NCBI RefSeq assembly: GCF_900215355.1
Contig: NZ_OBEA01000009.1
Coordinates: forward strand, 1 to 64,000
Origin: Pseudooceanicola antarcticus
GTDB taxonomy: Bacteria > Pseudomonadota > Alphaproteobacteria > Rhodobacterales > Rhodobacteraceae
Length of the DNA: 64,000 bases
Direction of reading: 5' to 3'
Made by a program: the position numbers and the translations under genes
Notes under the pieces: model-generated
Databases searched by the model: none
The model's input: the letters and a program-made list of their open reading frames with translations, nothing else
What the model was told of the DNA's origin: nothing
Part shown: in pieces, positions 42,845 through 52,319 of the stretch
How the letters are laid out: every line of letters starts with the position of its first letter
How positions within the stretch are numbered: the stretch's first letter is position 1

Positions 42845-44305
42845 TCAGGCGAAGTGGATCGTCTTGCCTTCCAGGTAGTTGTCGAGGCCCTCGATACCGC
42901 CTTCGCGGCCATAGCCCGACTGCTTCACGCCGCCGAAGGGCATGGTGGGGTCGATGATATTGCCGTTGATCGTCAGACCACCGGATTTCACCTGCCGTGC
43001 CATGCGATAGGCGCGTTCGCTGTCGGCCGAGAAGATGGCCCCGTTCAGGCCGTAATCCGTGGCATTGGCCTTGGCGATGGCGTCGGCGTCATCCTTGTAG
43101 GTGATGATCGAGACCACGGGTCCGAAGATCTCTTCCTTGGCGATGGTCATGTCGGGGGTCACGCCGGTGAAGACGGTGGGCTCGAAGTAGAACCCCGTCT
43201 CCATGCCCTCGGGCGTGCCGCCGCCGGTGGCGATCTTGGCGCCCTCGGCGAGACCTGCCTTGATGTAGCCCTCGACGCGCTCCTTCTGGCGGCCCATGGC
43301 CAGCGGGCCCATCTGGGTCGCCGGATCGGCGGGATCGCCCACCTTTATGCCCTTCACCGCGCCGACGAAGAGGTCGGTGAATTCCTGCGCCCGGCTCTCG
43401 GGGACCAGGATACGGGTCAGCGAGAAGCAGACCTGGCCGGTGATCGGCATGGTGTACATCATCAGCGAGGGCAGAGCGGCCTCGAAGTCGGCATCGTCCA
43501 GCAGGATCGCGGCGGATTTGCCGCCCAGCTCCAGCGAGACACGGGCCAGGCGCTCGGCGCAGACCGCGGCGATATGCTTGCCGGCAGCGGTGGAGCCGGT
43601 GAAGGCCACCTTGTCGATGTCCTTGTGGCGCACCAGGTGGTCACCGACCTCGCGCCCGGCGGGCACCAGGTTGAAGACACCGGCGGGCAGGCCCGCGGCC
43701 TCGATGCATTCGGCCAGGACGTAGGCTTCCAGCGGCGTCTCGGGCGAGGGCTTGGAGACAAAGGTACAGCCCGCCGCCAGACCGGCCGCGATCTTGTAGG
43801 TCAGCAGCACCATGGGCGCGTTCCAGGGCGTGATCGCGGCGCAGACGCCGACCGGCTCCTTGGCGATCACCACGCGGCCGCCATTGGCACGCTCGCGCTC
43901 CTCGGTGAAGCTGTAGGAATTGCTATCGATCAGGTCCGCGTAGTAGCGGAACAGGGTGACATTCTGCGGCGCCAGCACCTTGGTGAGCGTGATGGGCGCG
44001 CCCATCTGGCCGGTCCAGCTCTGCGAGATCTCCTCGAGCCGGGCCTCGATGTTGTCGGCCACCTTGCGCAGGTAGCCCGCGCGCTCCTTCGGCGACATGC
44101 GCGGCCAGGGGCCGTTGTCGAAGGCATCACGGGCGGCGGCGACGGCGTCCTCGACATCGGCGACCGAGGCCTCGGGGTAGTCCATCACCTTCTCGCCGGT
44201 GACCGGCGAGATGACCTCGAGCCGGGAAGAGCCCTTGGGCTCGACCCATTTGCCACCGATGAAGAACTTGCTCGGGGCGCGCAGGATTGGGGTTTGATCG
44301 TTCAT
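42845..44305 (-). CDS. NAD(P)-dependent aldehyde dehydrogenase (probable aromatic aldehyde)
   Basis: A 486-residue ALDH. Catalytic features seen are the oxyanion Asn in TPWNAP, the glycine motif FTGSTAAGK, the general-base Glu in LELGGKSA, the nucleophilic Cys in TGQVCFSLTRILV, and EEIFGPV. The start at 44305 follows GGAGGAGTGAG. A GTG three codons upstream is possible but less likely. As the last gene of the operon with benzoylformate decarboxylase and the TRAP transporter, its expected substrate is the aldehyde made by that decarboxylase, such as benzaldehyde or a ring-substituted form, giving the carboxylic acid. The substrate is inference from context. Confidence 0.92.
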   Translation of the reverse strand: MNDQTPILRAPSKFFIGGKWVEPKGSSRLEVISPVTGEKVMDYPEASVADVEDAVAAARDAFDNGPWPRMSPKERAGYLRKVADNIEARLEEISQSWTGQMGAPITLTKVLAPQNVTLFRYYADLIDSNSYSFTEERERANGGRVVIAKEPVGVCAAITPWNAPMVLLTYKIAAGLAAGCTFVSKPSPETPLEAYVLAECIEAAGLPAGVFNLVPAGREVGDHLVRHKDIDKVAFTGSTAAGKHIAAVCAERLARVSLELGGKSAAILLDDADFEAALPSLMMYTMPITGQVCFSLTRILVPESRAQEFTDLFVGAVKGIKVGDPADPATQMGPLAMGRQKERVEGYIKAGLAEGAKIATGGGTPEGMETGFYFEPTVFTGVTPDMTIAKEEIFGPVVSIITYKDDADAIAKANATDYGLNGAIFSADSERAYRMARQVKSGGLTINGNIIDPTMPFGGVKQSGYGREGGIEGLDNYLEGKTIHFA

Positions 44306-44332
44306 TGGTCTCACTCCTCCATTTGACCAGAC

Positions 44333-45634
44333 TTACATTGTTCCCGGCAGCCACAGGGCCAGGGCCGGGAAGAGACAGAGCAGAAGGATGCGCAGCAGGT
44401 CGACACCGACGAAGGGCAGCACGCCCCGGTAGATCTCGGTCAGCTTCACATCCCGTGCGATCGAGTTGATGACGAAGACATTCATCCCCACGGGCGGAGA
44501 GATCAGCCCGATGGAAATCGTGGTGACCAGCACGATGCCGAACCAGATCGGATCGAAGCCAAGCGCCTGCATCGCCGGGAAGACGATGGGCACGGTCAGC
44601 AGGATCACCGCCAGTTCGTCCATCACCGCGCCGAGGGCGAGATAGACCAGCAGCAGCAGCCCCAGCACGCCCCAGGCCGGCAGCGGCACCTGGGTCAGGT
44701 AGCTAGTCAGGTTCTGGGTCACCTGGGTGACGGTCAGGAAATAGCCAAAGAGCGTGGCCCCGACGGCGATGGTGAAGATCGCGGCGGTGATCTGCAGCGC
44801 CTCGACGAGGCAGCGCAGGATCACCCGAGGCGGCAGCTTGCCGCGCATCACGCCGATGACCAGCGCTCCGACCGCGCCGACGCCCGCGGCCTCTGTCACG
44901 GTGACGAAGCCGCCGTACATGCCGACGATCACCAGCGCGAAGAGAAGCAACGTGGCCCAGAGGTTGCGAAGGGCGGCGAAACGCTCGGCCCAGCTGGCGC
45001 GGGTGCCATTGGGCATGGCTCCGGGACGCCGCCATGCGATCACCTGCACCACCCCGGCATAGAGGCCAAGGCCCAGAAGCCCCGGTATCACCCCGGCCAC
45101 GAAAAGCTGCGCCACGTTCTGCTCGGTGATGATGCCGTAGAGCAGCAGGAAGACCGAGGGCGGGATCATCGAGCCCAGGGTGCCGCCCGCGGCGATGACA
45201 CCGGCGGCGAAGCCCGGCGCATAGCCGGCGCGGCGCATCTCGGGCAGGGCCACGGTGGTCATGGTGGCGGCGCAGGCCACCGAAGAGCCGTTGATCGCCG
45301 CGAAGCCGCCGCTGGCGGCGACGGTGGCGGTGGCCAGCCCGCCCCGGACATGGCCCAGCCACTTGTTGGAAGCATCGAAGAGCTCGCGGCTGAGGCCCCC
45401 GGCCCCGGCGAAGACGCCCATCAGGACGAACATCGGCACCACGCTCAGCGCGTAGTCGGACATCATCCGGAAGGGGGCGTTGAGCAGCAGGTTCAGCCCG
45501 GCGGACCAGTTGACCACGGCCGCGAAGCCGCAGACGCCGACGACCCCCATGGCGATCCCGATGGGGACCCGCAGGATGATCAGCGCGAAGAGGGCTCCGA
45601 AGCCGAGAAAGGAAAGAAGTGTCGGGTCCATCAT
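44333..45634 (-). CDS. dctM: TRAP transporter large permease (DctM)
   Basis: A 433-residue, highly hydrophobic protein with about twelve membrane segments. TRAP-L hallmarks include IALRVPIGIAMG-like FALIILRVPIGIAMGVVG, GGLSRELFDASNKWLGHVRGGLATATVAAS, and the IPPSVFLLLYGIITEQNVAQLFVAGVIPGL motif. The ATGATG start overlaps the dctQ stop (ATGA), so the two are coupled. It forms the sodium-driven translocation unit with DctQ. Confidence 0.95.
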   Translation of the reverse strand: MMDPTLLSFLGFGALFALIILRVPIGIAMGVVGVCGFAAVVNWSAGLNLLLNAPFRMMSDYALSVVPMFVLMGVFAGAGGLSRELFDASNKWLGHVRGGLATATVAASGGFAAINGSSVACAATMTTVALPEMRRAGYAPGFAAGVIAAGGTLGSMIPPSVFLLLYGIITEQNVAQLFVAGVIPGLLGLGLYAGVVQVIAWRRPGAMPNGTRASWAERFAALRNLWATLLLFALVIVGMYGGFVTVTEAAGVGAVGALVIGVMRGKLPPRVILRCLVEALQITAAIFTIAVGATLFGYFLTVTQVTQNLTSYLTQVPLPAWGVLGLLLLVYLALGAVMDELAVILLTVPIVFPAMQALGFDPIWFGIVLVTTISIGLISPPVGMNVFVINSIARDVKLTEIYRGVLPFVGVDLLRILLLCLFPALALWLPGTM

Positions 45635-46137
45635 CGGGTCCTGAGTTGCAAGAGGTCCCGGCCGAGGCGTGCGAGCCCCAGCAGGGCGGCGGCAGAGATC
45701 CCCGCAGCCGTGGCAGCCACCACCGGCCAGAGCGGCAGCAGCAGGTCGTTGGACAGCTCACCGCTGTCGAGGCTGCCCATGGTCTTGCGCCAGAGCATGA
45801 CCATCAGCGTCAGCATGGCCACGAAGGTCACCACCGATGCGAAGACATTGATCCAGCGCTGCGCGCTCGGGGGCATGAGCTCGAAGATCGCATCGACCGT
45901 GATGTGGCGCCGCGACCAGGTGGTGCAGGCAATGCCCCAGGCGATGGCGATGCCCTGCAGGGCCGTGGCGCCGACATAGGCATCGGGGATGCGCATGCCG
46001 AGCGCATAGCGCAGCCCGGCCTCGGTCACCGTCAGAAGGGCGATGAGAACGAGAAAGACCCCCGCCACCATCTCGATGACGTGGATCAGGCGGGCCATCG
46101 GGCCCGCCTGCGTGGTGTAGTCGTCAAAGTCCGGCAT
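45631..46137 (-). CDS. dctQ: TRAP transporter small permease (DctQ)
   Basis: A protein of about 168 residues with four membrane segments and the DctQ pattern (VLIALLTVTEAGLRYALG, ATALQGIAIAWGIACTTWSRRHITVD). The frame is open to 46149 with a TTG there. I prefer the ATG at 46137, which still overlaps the end of dctP by 14 bp. It bridges the binding protein and DctM. Confidence 0.9.
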   Translation of the reverse strand: MPDFDDYTTQAGPMARLIHVIEMVAGVFLVLIALLTVTEAGLRYALGMRIPDAYVGATALQGIAIAWGIACTTWSRRHITVDAIFELMPPSAQRWINVFASVVTFVAMLTLMVMLWRKTMGSLDSGELSNDLLLPLWPVVAATAAGISAAALLGLARLGRDLLQLRTR

Positions 46138-47140
46138 CGTTGTCGGCAATTGCCGCCTTCATCGCTGTCTCGGCCGCATCGGCGTCGATCTCGGCCGCCT
46201 CGACCATCTCGCGCCAGCGCGCCACGGCGGGGGCCGTGGCCTCGAGCCAGGCCGCGCGCTCTGCCTCGCTGGGGGCAGAGAAGACATGCGCCGGGTCCGC
46301 TTCCAGCACCGCGCGCTCTTTCAGGTCCTCCTCGGCCCAGAGCTCGACGATATTGCCGGCCCATTCGCTGGAGCAATATTCGCCCATGATCTCTTGCTGG
46401 GCCGCGCTCATGCGGTCCCAGGCCATGGGAGAGATCACGTAGACGAAGTTCGCCGCGTACATCGGCATGTCCAGGTGATAGGTCGCCGCATCGGCGATGC
46501 CCCAGGTCACCAGCGAGCTGTAGGGGCTGGCGGTGCCATCGGCGGTGCCACGGGTCAGCAGGTCGCGCATCTCGGCGGCAGAGGCCTGGATCGTCGTCGC
46601 ACCGAGGCCCGACAGGTAGTTGCCCAGCGTGCCATTGGCGGGGCGGATCGACATGCCGTCCAGGTCCTCGGGACCGCTGACCGGGGCGGTGGTGTGGATG
46701 GTGCCCGGCGAATGCATGAAGGCCATGCAGAACTTCACGTCCGACATCTCTTCCTCGGCATAGGGGCGATACCACTGGTCCAGCGCCCGCGAGCCCGAGA
46801 CCGCGTCCTTGAAGTTGAAGGGCAGCTCTCCGTAGGAGATCACCGGGAAGCGCCCGGCGTTGTAGCCCGGATTGACCAGGGTGATATCGGCGATGCCGTC
46901 GCGGGCCAGGTCGTAGTGATCGACCGCCGCCCCCAGCTGGCGCGCCGGGTAGAGCGTGAACTCGATCGAGCCGCCAGAGGCCTCCTCGACCGCCTGCATC
47001 CACTTGGCGGTGCCCTGCATCAGCGGGTGATTGGCCCCCACCCAGACGCCGAAGCGCAGGTTGACGGGTTTGTCCTCGGCCGCCACAGGCGCAGCCATCA
47101 GCGCGGCAGCACCAGCTGCCAGAATTGCCGTTCGCATCAT
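46124..47140 (-). CDS. dctP: TRAP transporter solute-binding protein (DctP)
   Basis: A 338-residue periplasmic protein with a signal peptide (MMRTAILAAGAAALMAAPVAAE). The DctP fold is indicated by ARQLGAAVDHYDLARDGIADITLVNPGY, GMSIRPANGTLGNYLSGLGA and the YHLDMPMYAANFVYVISPMAWDRM region, which includes the family's ligand-side Arg in SIRP and the long hinge helix. The start follows GGGAGGAGAAAG. It lies 65 bp after the benzoylformate decarboxylase gene, so the ligand is likely an aromatic carboxylate or 2-oxo acid. Confidence 0.93.
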   Translation of the reverse strand: MMRTAILAAGAAALMAAPVAAEDKPVNLRFGVWVGANHPLMQGTAKWMQAVEEASGGSIEFTLYPARQLGAAVDHYDLARDGIADITLVNPGYNAGRFPVISYGELPFNFKDAVSGSRALDQWYRPYAEEEMSDVKFCMAFMHSPGTIHTTAPVSGPEDLDGMSIRPANGTLGNYLSGLGATTIQASAAEMRDLLTRGTADGTASPYSSLVTWGIADAATYHLDMPMYAANFVYVISPMAWDRMSAAQQEIMGEYCSSEWAGNIVELWAEEDLKERAVLEADPAHVFSAPSEAERAAWLEATAPAVARWREMVEAAEIDADAAETAMKAAIADNDAGL

Positions 47141-47205
47141 CTCTTTCTCCTCCCTAAGAGTGTTGCCACGTTGGTCTTGAGCGTGTCGGTGTGTCGGGGC
47201 TCTCC

Positions 47206-48786
47206 TCAGCCCGTGTCGATCATCACCTCCACCAGACGCGGCCCTCCTGCCGCGAATGCACGGGACAGGGTGTCTTCCAGCTTGGCCGGTTCGGAAACCC
47301 TCTCCGCCGGGCAGCCCTGCGCTTCGGCCAGGGCGGCCAGCGACAGATGCCCGATGTCACAGCCGACGACTTCCTTGTTGCCGGCAAAGCCCTTGAGCGC
47401 GGCATAGCCGCCGTTGTTGAGCACCACGAAGATGACGTCGGCGCCATGTTCCACCGCGCTCCACAGCCCCTGCACCGAGTACATCGACGAGCCGTCGCCA
47501 AGCACCGCCAGAACGCTCTGGCCGGGCTCGGAGAGCGCCACGCCGACGGCGGCGGGGAGCGCGTAGCCCAGGCCTCCGCTGGCGGTGGCAAAGAAGCCCG
47601 AGGCGCGGTCGATGGGCAGGTGGTCATGCACGTCGCCCCGGCTCGAGGGCGCTTCCTCGACCACGATGCCCCCCTCGGGCCGCAGCTTCTGCAGGGTCGC
47701 AAGCGCCAGCGCCGGGGTGATGCCCGCCGACTTCGGCAGCCGGGCCTTGCGGCGCATCCGGGCGCGGCGCTTCGGGCGCGGCGTGCCGGCAGCGGCCCGC
47801 AGGGATGCGAGCGACAGCCCGAGATCGCCGACGATCGAGGTGCCGCAGACCGCGCCCGCCGCCTGGTGCGGGTCGCTGACGATCTGCACCAGGGCCGCGC
47901 CCTCGGGGGGCACCGTCGCGGGCATCTCGTAGTGATAGGTGAAGACCGGCGCGCCCAGCACGGCGATCAGGTCATGTCCCCCCAGCAGGCGCGAGATATC
48001 GGCCTCGTTGGCGGGCAGGAAACCGGCAAAGAGCGGATGGCTTTCCGGGAAGGAGCAGCGCGACGAGAGCGGCGCCACCCAGACCGGGGCCTGGTAGTGC
48101 TCGGCCAGGGCCACGGTGTCCTCCCAGGCGCCATCGGCATCGACCCCGGCCCCCACCACCAGCACCGGATCGGCGGCAGCTTCCAGCTGGGCCGAGACCT
48201 GCGCCAGGTTGGCGGCATCCGGGGTTGCCCGGCCTGAGACCTCGCGCAGCACCGGCGGCTCGCAGGGCAGCGCCCAGTCGTCCAGCGGGATCGACACGAA
48301 GACCGGACCGGCGGGCGGCAGGCAGGCCATGTGGATGGCGCGGGCGATGGCGGCGGGCACATCCTCGGCGCGGGCCGGTTCGATGGCCCATTTGACATAG
48401 GGCTTCGGCAGCTCGGTCGAGGCCTCGGAATAGAGGAAGGGATCGGCCTTCAGCAGCGGGCGGCTCTGCTGTCCGGCGGTGATCACAACCGGGGCGCGGT
48501 TGCGATAGGCCGAGTAGATGCTGCCCATGGCGTGACCCACCCCCGCCGCCGAGTGCAGGTTGACGAAGGCCGGGCCCCCGCTGGCCAGCGCATGGCCGTC
48601 GGCCATGGCCACCACCACCGATTCCTGCAGCCCGGTGACATAGCGGAACCCCTCGGGCAGATCACTGAACAGGGGCAGTTCGGTCGATCCCGGATTGCCG
48701 AAGATCGTCGTCATCCCATGATGTTGCAGCAGTTCAAATACAGCGTCACGCACGGTCATCGCGTGCCCGGAACCCGATCGGGTCAT
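47206..48786 (-). CDS. mdlC: Benzoylformate decarboxylase-like ThDP enzyme
   Basis: A 526-residue three-domain thiamine-diphosphate enzyme. It carries the full catalytic set known for benzoylformate decarboxylase: Ser34 in FGNPGSTELP, Glu55 in LQES, His78 in NLHSAAG, and His285 in VFTYH. The ThDP/Mg motif GDGSSMYSVQGLWSAVEHGADVIFVVLNNGGY follows GGLGYALPAAVGVAL. The length equals that of characterised MdlC. The start at 48786 follows GGGGAGGAAAG. It should convert a 2-oxo-2-arylacetate to the arylaldehyde and CO2. A basic linker near residues 345-367 is longer than usual. It is the first gene of the TRAP/aldehyde dehydrogenase operon and divergent from LysR. Confidence 0.9.
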   Translation of the reverse strand: MTRSGSGHAMTVRDAVFELLQHHGMTTIFGNPGSTELPLFSDLPEGFRYVTGLQESVVVAMADGHALASGGPAFVNLHSAAGVGHAMGSIYSAYRNRAPVVITAGQQSRPLLKADPFLYSEASTELPKPYVKWAIEPARAEDVPAAIARAIHMACLPPAGPVFVSIPLDDWALPCEPPVLREVSGRATPDAANLAQVSAQLEAAADPVLVVGAGVDADGAWEDTVALAEHYQAPVWVAPLSSRCSFPESHPLFAGFLPANEADISRLLGGHDLIAVLGAPVFTYHYEMPATVPPEGAALVQIVSDPHQAAGAVCGTSIVGDLGLSLASLRAAAGTPRPKRRARMRRKARLPKSAGITPALALATLQKLRPEGGIVVEEAPSSRGDVHDHLPIDRASGFFATASGGLGYALPAAVGVALSEPGQSVLAVLGDGSSMYSVQGLWSAVEHGADVIFVVLNNGGYAALKGFAGNKEVVGCDIGHLSLAALAEAQGCPAERVSEPAKLEDTLSRAFAAGGPRLVEVMIDTG

Positions 48787-48884
48787 CTTTCCTCCCCACC
48801 CCGGCGGACCGGGGGCCTTCCTCTTCATGCATACATCGTGTCAGGGGAAAGCACATTTAGGAATTGCCATTCTGTGCGCCCAGT

Positions 48885-48901
48885 CATACGCTTTCTGTAT
48901 G
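48885..48901. promoter_or_regulatory. Candidate LysR operator between the decarboxylase operon and its LysR gene
   Basis: CATAC-N7-GTATG is a perfect interrupted inverted repeat whose right arm includes the LysR start codon at 48899. Binding there would couple activation of the divergent operon with autorepression. It is a short repeat, so the evidence is moderate. Confidence 0.45.
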
Positions 48902-49804
48902 ACCTGGGACCAGAGAAGCCTCTCGATCTTCCTAACCACAGCGAAATTCGGCAGTTTTGGCCGGGCTGCGCGCGAGATGAACCTCTCGCAGCCCAGTGTG
49001 ACCCGTATCATCCGCCGCCTTGAGGCCGATGTGGGCACGCCGCTTTTCGACCGGACCCCCAATGGGGTCAGCCTGAATGTATACGGGGAAGCCTTCCTGC
49101 CCTATGCCAGCACCGTTGATGCCGAGATGGCGAATGCGGTGGACCTGCTGGATTCGCTGCGTGGTGCCAGTAAGGGCGTGGTGCGTGTCGGCGGCGTCGG
49201 CAGCGTCGTCTCGGGGCACCTGGCAACGGCGCTCAGACAGCTCCTTTCGGCGCAGCCCGGCCTGCAGGCACAGGTGGTCGAAGAGATCGAGGACAAGCTG
49301 CTGCTGGCCCTGAAGCGCGGCGAGGTGGACCTGGCGATCTCGCCCGAGCCCTATCTCGACGATGAGATCACCCTGGCCTGCCCCGAGGCGCTGCATGACC
49401 AGGTCGAGGTCTTCGCCGCCCCCGGCCATCCGCTGGCGGGCCGCGCCGAGATCCCGCTCGACGAGGCCGCCCAGCACCCCTGGGCGCTGCCGCCGCAGGA
49501 CACGCCCGTCACCCGAGAGCTGCAACGCCGCTTCTTCGCCCATGGCATCGAAACCATCGAGATCGGGGTCTCGTCACGCTCGGTCAACATGCTGAAGAGC
49601 ATGACAATGCAGGGCGGCCTGATGTGCTGGATGCCGCGCCGCCTTGTCACGCTGGAGCTCGAGACCACCCGGCTGATGGCCCTGCCCATCCCCGAACTGA
49701 GCTTCCGCCGCACCTTCCACATCTACCGCCGCCGCAAGGGGCAGCTGCCGCCGGCGGCGCTGCGGCTGCTGCGCCACCTGCAGGGACTTTCCGGCGGTAG
49801 CTGA
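48899..49804 (+). CDS. LysR family transcriptional regulator
   Basis: A 301-residue LysR protein. The N-terminal helix-turn-helix is at about residues 6-60 (SLSIFLTTAKFGSFGRAAREMNLSQPSVTRIIRRLEADVGTPLFDR), followed by a substrate-binding domain (GVVRVGGVGSVVSGHL, then EVDLAISPEPYLDDEI and VEVFAAPGHPLAGR). The ATG at 48899 (MTWDQRSLSIF) is chosen because it gives the standard LysR N-terminus. Divergent orientation 112 bp from the benzoylformate decarboxylase gene makes it the probable activator of that operon, sensing an aromatic acid. Confidence 0.92.
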   Translation: MTWDQRSLSIFLTTAKFGSFGRAAREMNLSQPSVTRIIRRLEADVGTPLFDRTPNGVSLNVYGEAFLPYASTVDAEMANAVDLLDSLRGASKGVVRVGGVGSVVSGHLATALRQLLSAQPGLQAQVVEEIEDKLLLALKRGEVDLAISPEPYLDDEITLACPEALHDQVEVFAAPGHPLAGRAEIPLDEAAQHPWALPPQDTPVTRELQRRFFAHGIETIEIGVSSRSVNMLKSMTMQGGLMCWMPRRLVTLELETTRLMALPIPELSFRRTFHIYRRRKGQLPPAALRLLRHLQGLSGGS

Positions 49805-49854
49805 GCCCCCGCATCTGTGTTTGCGCCGGGCGAAGCGCCGGGAGATAATGGCCC

Positions 49855-50750
<896 letters not shown>

Positions 50751-50769
50751 GCCCCTGCCCCGCGCGATG

Positions 50770-50794
50770 CAGTGCCCCGACGGGCGGGGCACTG
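50770..50794. terminator. Hairpin between convergent bluB and outer-membrane protein genes
   Basis: A 10-bp perfect stem CAGTGCCCCG / CGGGGCACTG with a 5-base loop lies midway between the two stop codons. No U-tract follows on either strand. It is probably a shared transcription end or message-protecting structure. Confidence 0.5.
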
Positions 50795-50830
50795 CCATGA
50801 TCCGGCCCGCGACGCGGCGGGCCAGAACGC

Positions 50831-51961
50831 TCAGAAGGTCATGCTCAGACCGACGACCAGCGTCTGCTTGGTGCGGTTGCCGTTGAAGCCGTCATAGCGA
50901 CCGTAGACCACGTTCAGCATCGCCTGGCGTGACAGCGAGACCGTCGCCCCGACGAAGCTGTTCAGATAGGCGCTCTCGTCGACCAGATCCTCGTAGCTGT
51001 TGGCGAACTCCAGATCGACGCCCAGGCCGACGAAGGGGTGCACCTTGCCCGGCCCGACGTGCTGCAGCGAGGCCTTGGCGTAGACCGAGCCATAGGTCTC
51101 GGTGGCATTGCCACCGGGGCCGATCACCGTGCCGCCGAGGGAGTTCGTCGTCTGCTCGAACCAGGTCTTCTGCCAGGCGGCACCGACGTTGGGTCGCAGG
51201 ATCCAGCCCGCAGGCAGGGCAGCGATATCGGCCTTGGAGAACGAGCCGACCGCATCGAGCTGCATGTAGAGACGCTGCGAGTCCTGCTCGGAGGTCATCG
51301 TCACGCCCGGCAGCGGAATGCTGGTGTCGGAGGTGATCTGCGACCAGGAGGCGCGCATCGCCAGACCCCAGTGATCGTTCAGCACCTTCAGCGCATCGGC
51401 GCGCAGGGCCCAGGCCTCGCTGTCGATGGTGCCGCCGTTGTGGCGCATGTCGATGGCGTTGCGATCCACCGAGATCCCCACCCCCATCAGCAGGTCCTTG
51501 TTGGGCGCGTAGAGATACTGCACCCCCAGGCCATGGGCCTCGCTGTCGCTTTCCAGTTCGGTGGCACCATTCTGGGTCGGCGTGGAATCCGTCCAGCGGT
51601 TGTCCGAGGTGAACCGCAGATAGGAGGCGGTCTCGCTCGGCCCCTTCTGCAGGCGCAGCATGGCCCCGAGCGGCGTGATCAGGTCGCTCACGTCATCCGA
51701 GTAGCCATCGGCCGGATTGCCCGGGATGCCGGCCAGCGCCGCCATCGAGCGGCCGTTGCCGACGCGCGATTGCACCGTGCCGAAGCGATCGTTCGAGGCC
51801 ATGGTCCCCATCAGGCCACTCTTGCCCATGTTGGCAAGCACCTGGATGGACAGGGGCGGCGGGCCGCCTGCTCCCATGGGCGGCGGTCCATCCGCCTTGG
51901 CTGCCGTCGCCGAACACAGGGTTACCGCGCCCAGAGCGCAGGTCGCAATGAGTTTGAGCAT
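50831..51961 (-). CDS. Outer-membrane beta-barrel protein (autotransporter-domain-like)
   Basis: A 376-residue protein with a signal peptide (MLKLIATCALGAVTLCSATAAKA), then a proline/glycine-rich mature start (PPPMGAGGPPP). From about residue 130 to the end come amphipathic beta-strands in up-down barrel style, and it ends in phenylalanine (VVGLSMTF), the classical outer-membrane insertion signal. No passenger domain is present, so it is a stand-alone barrel. The start has GGAGGAG. It lies beside, and on the same strand as, the LysR gene of the ring-cleavage cluster. A role as a channel for that cluster's substrate is possible but unproven. Confidence 0.75.
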   Translation of the reverse strand: MLKLIATCALGAVTLCSATAAKADGPPPMGAGGPPPLSIQVLANMGKSGLMGTMASNDRFGTVQSRVGNGRSMAALAGIPGNPADGYSDDVSDLITPLGAMLRLQKGPSETASYLRFTSDNRWTDSTPTQNGATELESDSEAHGLGVQYLYAPNKDLLMGVGISVDRNAIDMRHNGGTIDSEAWALRADALKVLNDHWGLAMRASWSQITSDTSIPLPGVTMTSEQDSQRLYMQLDAVGSFSKADIAALPAGWILRPNVGAAWQKTWFEQTTNSLGGTVIGPGGNATETYGSVYAKASLQHVGPGKVHPFVGLGVDLEFANSYEDLVDESAYLNSFVGATVSLSRQAMLNVVYGRYDGFNGNRTKQTLVVGLSMTF

Positions 51962-52319
51962 CTCGCTCCTCCACTGTTTCTTGATGCTGCGGGGGCCCTC
52001 CTGCCCCCGCGGGTCAACGGGCGCGCGAGCTCTCTCGCGGCCAGTCCCTGGGCAGATCCCGACCACCGGCGCCCCGCTTCTCAAAGCCGGGGCCCGCCTG
52101 CCGCAAACCTGCCGAAGCCTGCCACCCCAGGGCCCGAGGGCCCCGCGACGGCGGTTTATCTACGAAGATGTCCTTTCCTCCTCCGTGCGGTCGCAACGTC
52201 CCCCGTCGACCACACTTCTCCTCTCGAATCGGACCGTAGCGAGAGGCAGGGGGTAAGCAAAAATTGATTGTTCTTGATGCATGTATTTACAGCGTGAATG
52301 GATAGCCATTCCCGCCGGG
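51962..52319. other. Gene-free stretch upstream of the outer-membrane protein gene
   Basis: This 358-bp stretch holds no convincing gene. A hairpin GCGGGGGC-N6-GCCCCCGC (51989-52010) lies in the probable 5' leader of the barrel gene. Around 52,240-52,311 the sequence becomes AT-rich and contains an inverted repeat, suggesting the promoter of the barrel gene and/or the end of the LysR message. Confidence 0.5.
52295..52311. promoter_or_regulatory. Inverted repeat resembling the LysR operator, between the barrel and LysR genes
   Basis: TGAATGGATAGCCATTC contains GAATGG-N4-CCATTC. It resembles, but does not match, the TGAATG-N5-CATTCA element upstream of the ring-cleavage operon. It could be a third, weaker regulator site or a short terminator for the LysR gene. 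Confidence 0.3.

Noticed and set aside
42257..44326. A 689-codon plus-strand frame over the PrpD end and the aldehyde dehydrogenase
   Set aside because: It crosses a clear terminator hairpin and is antisense to an intact aldehyde dehydrogenase with all catalytic residues.
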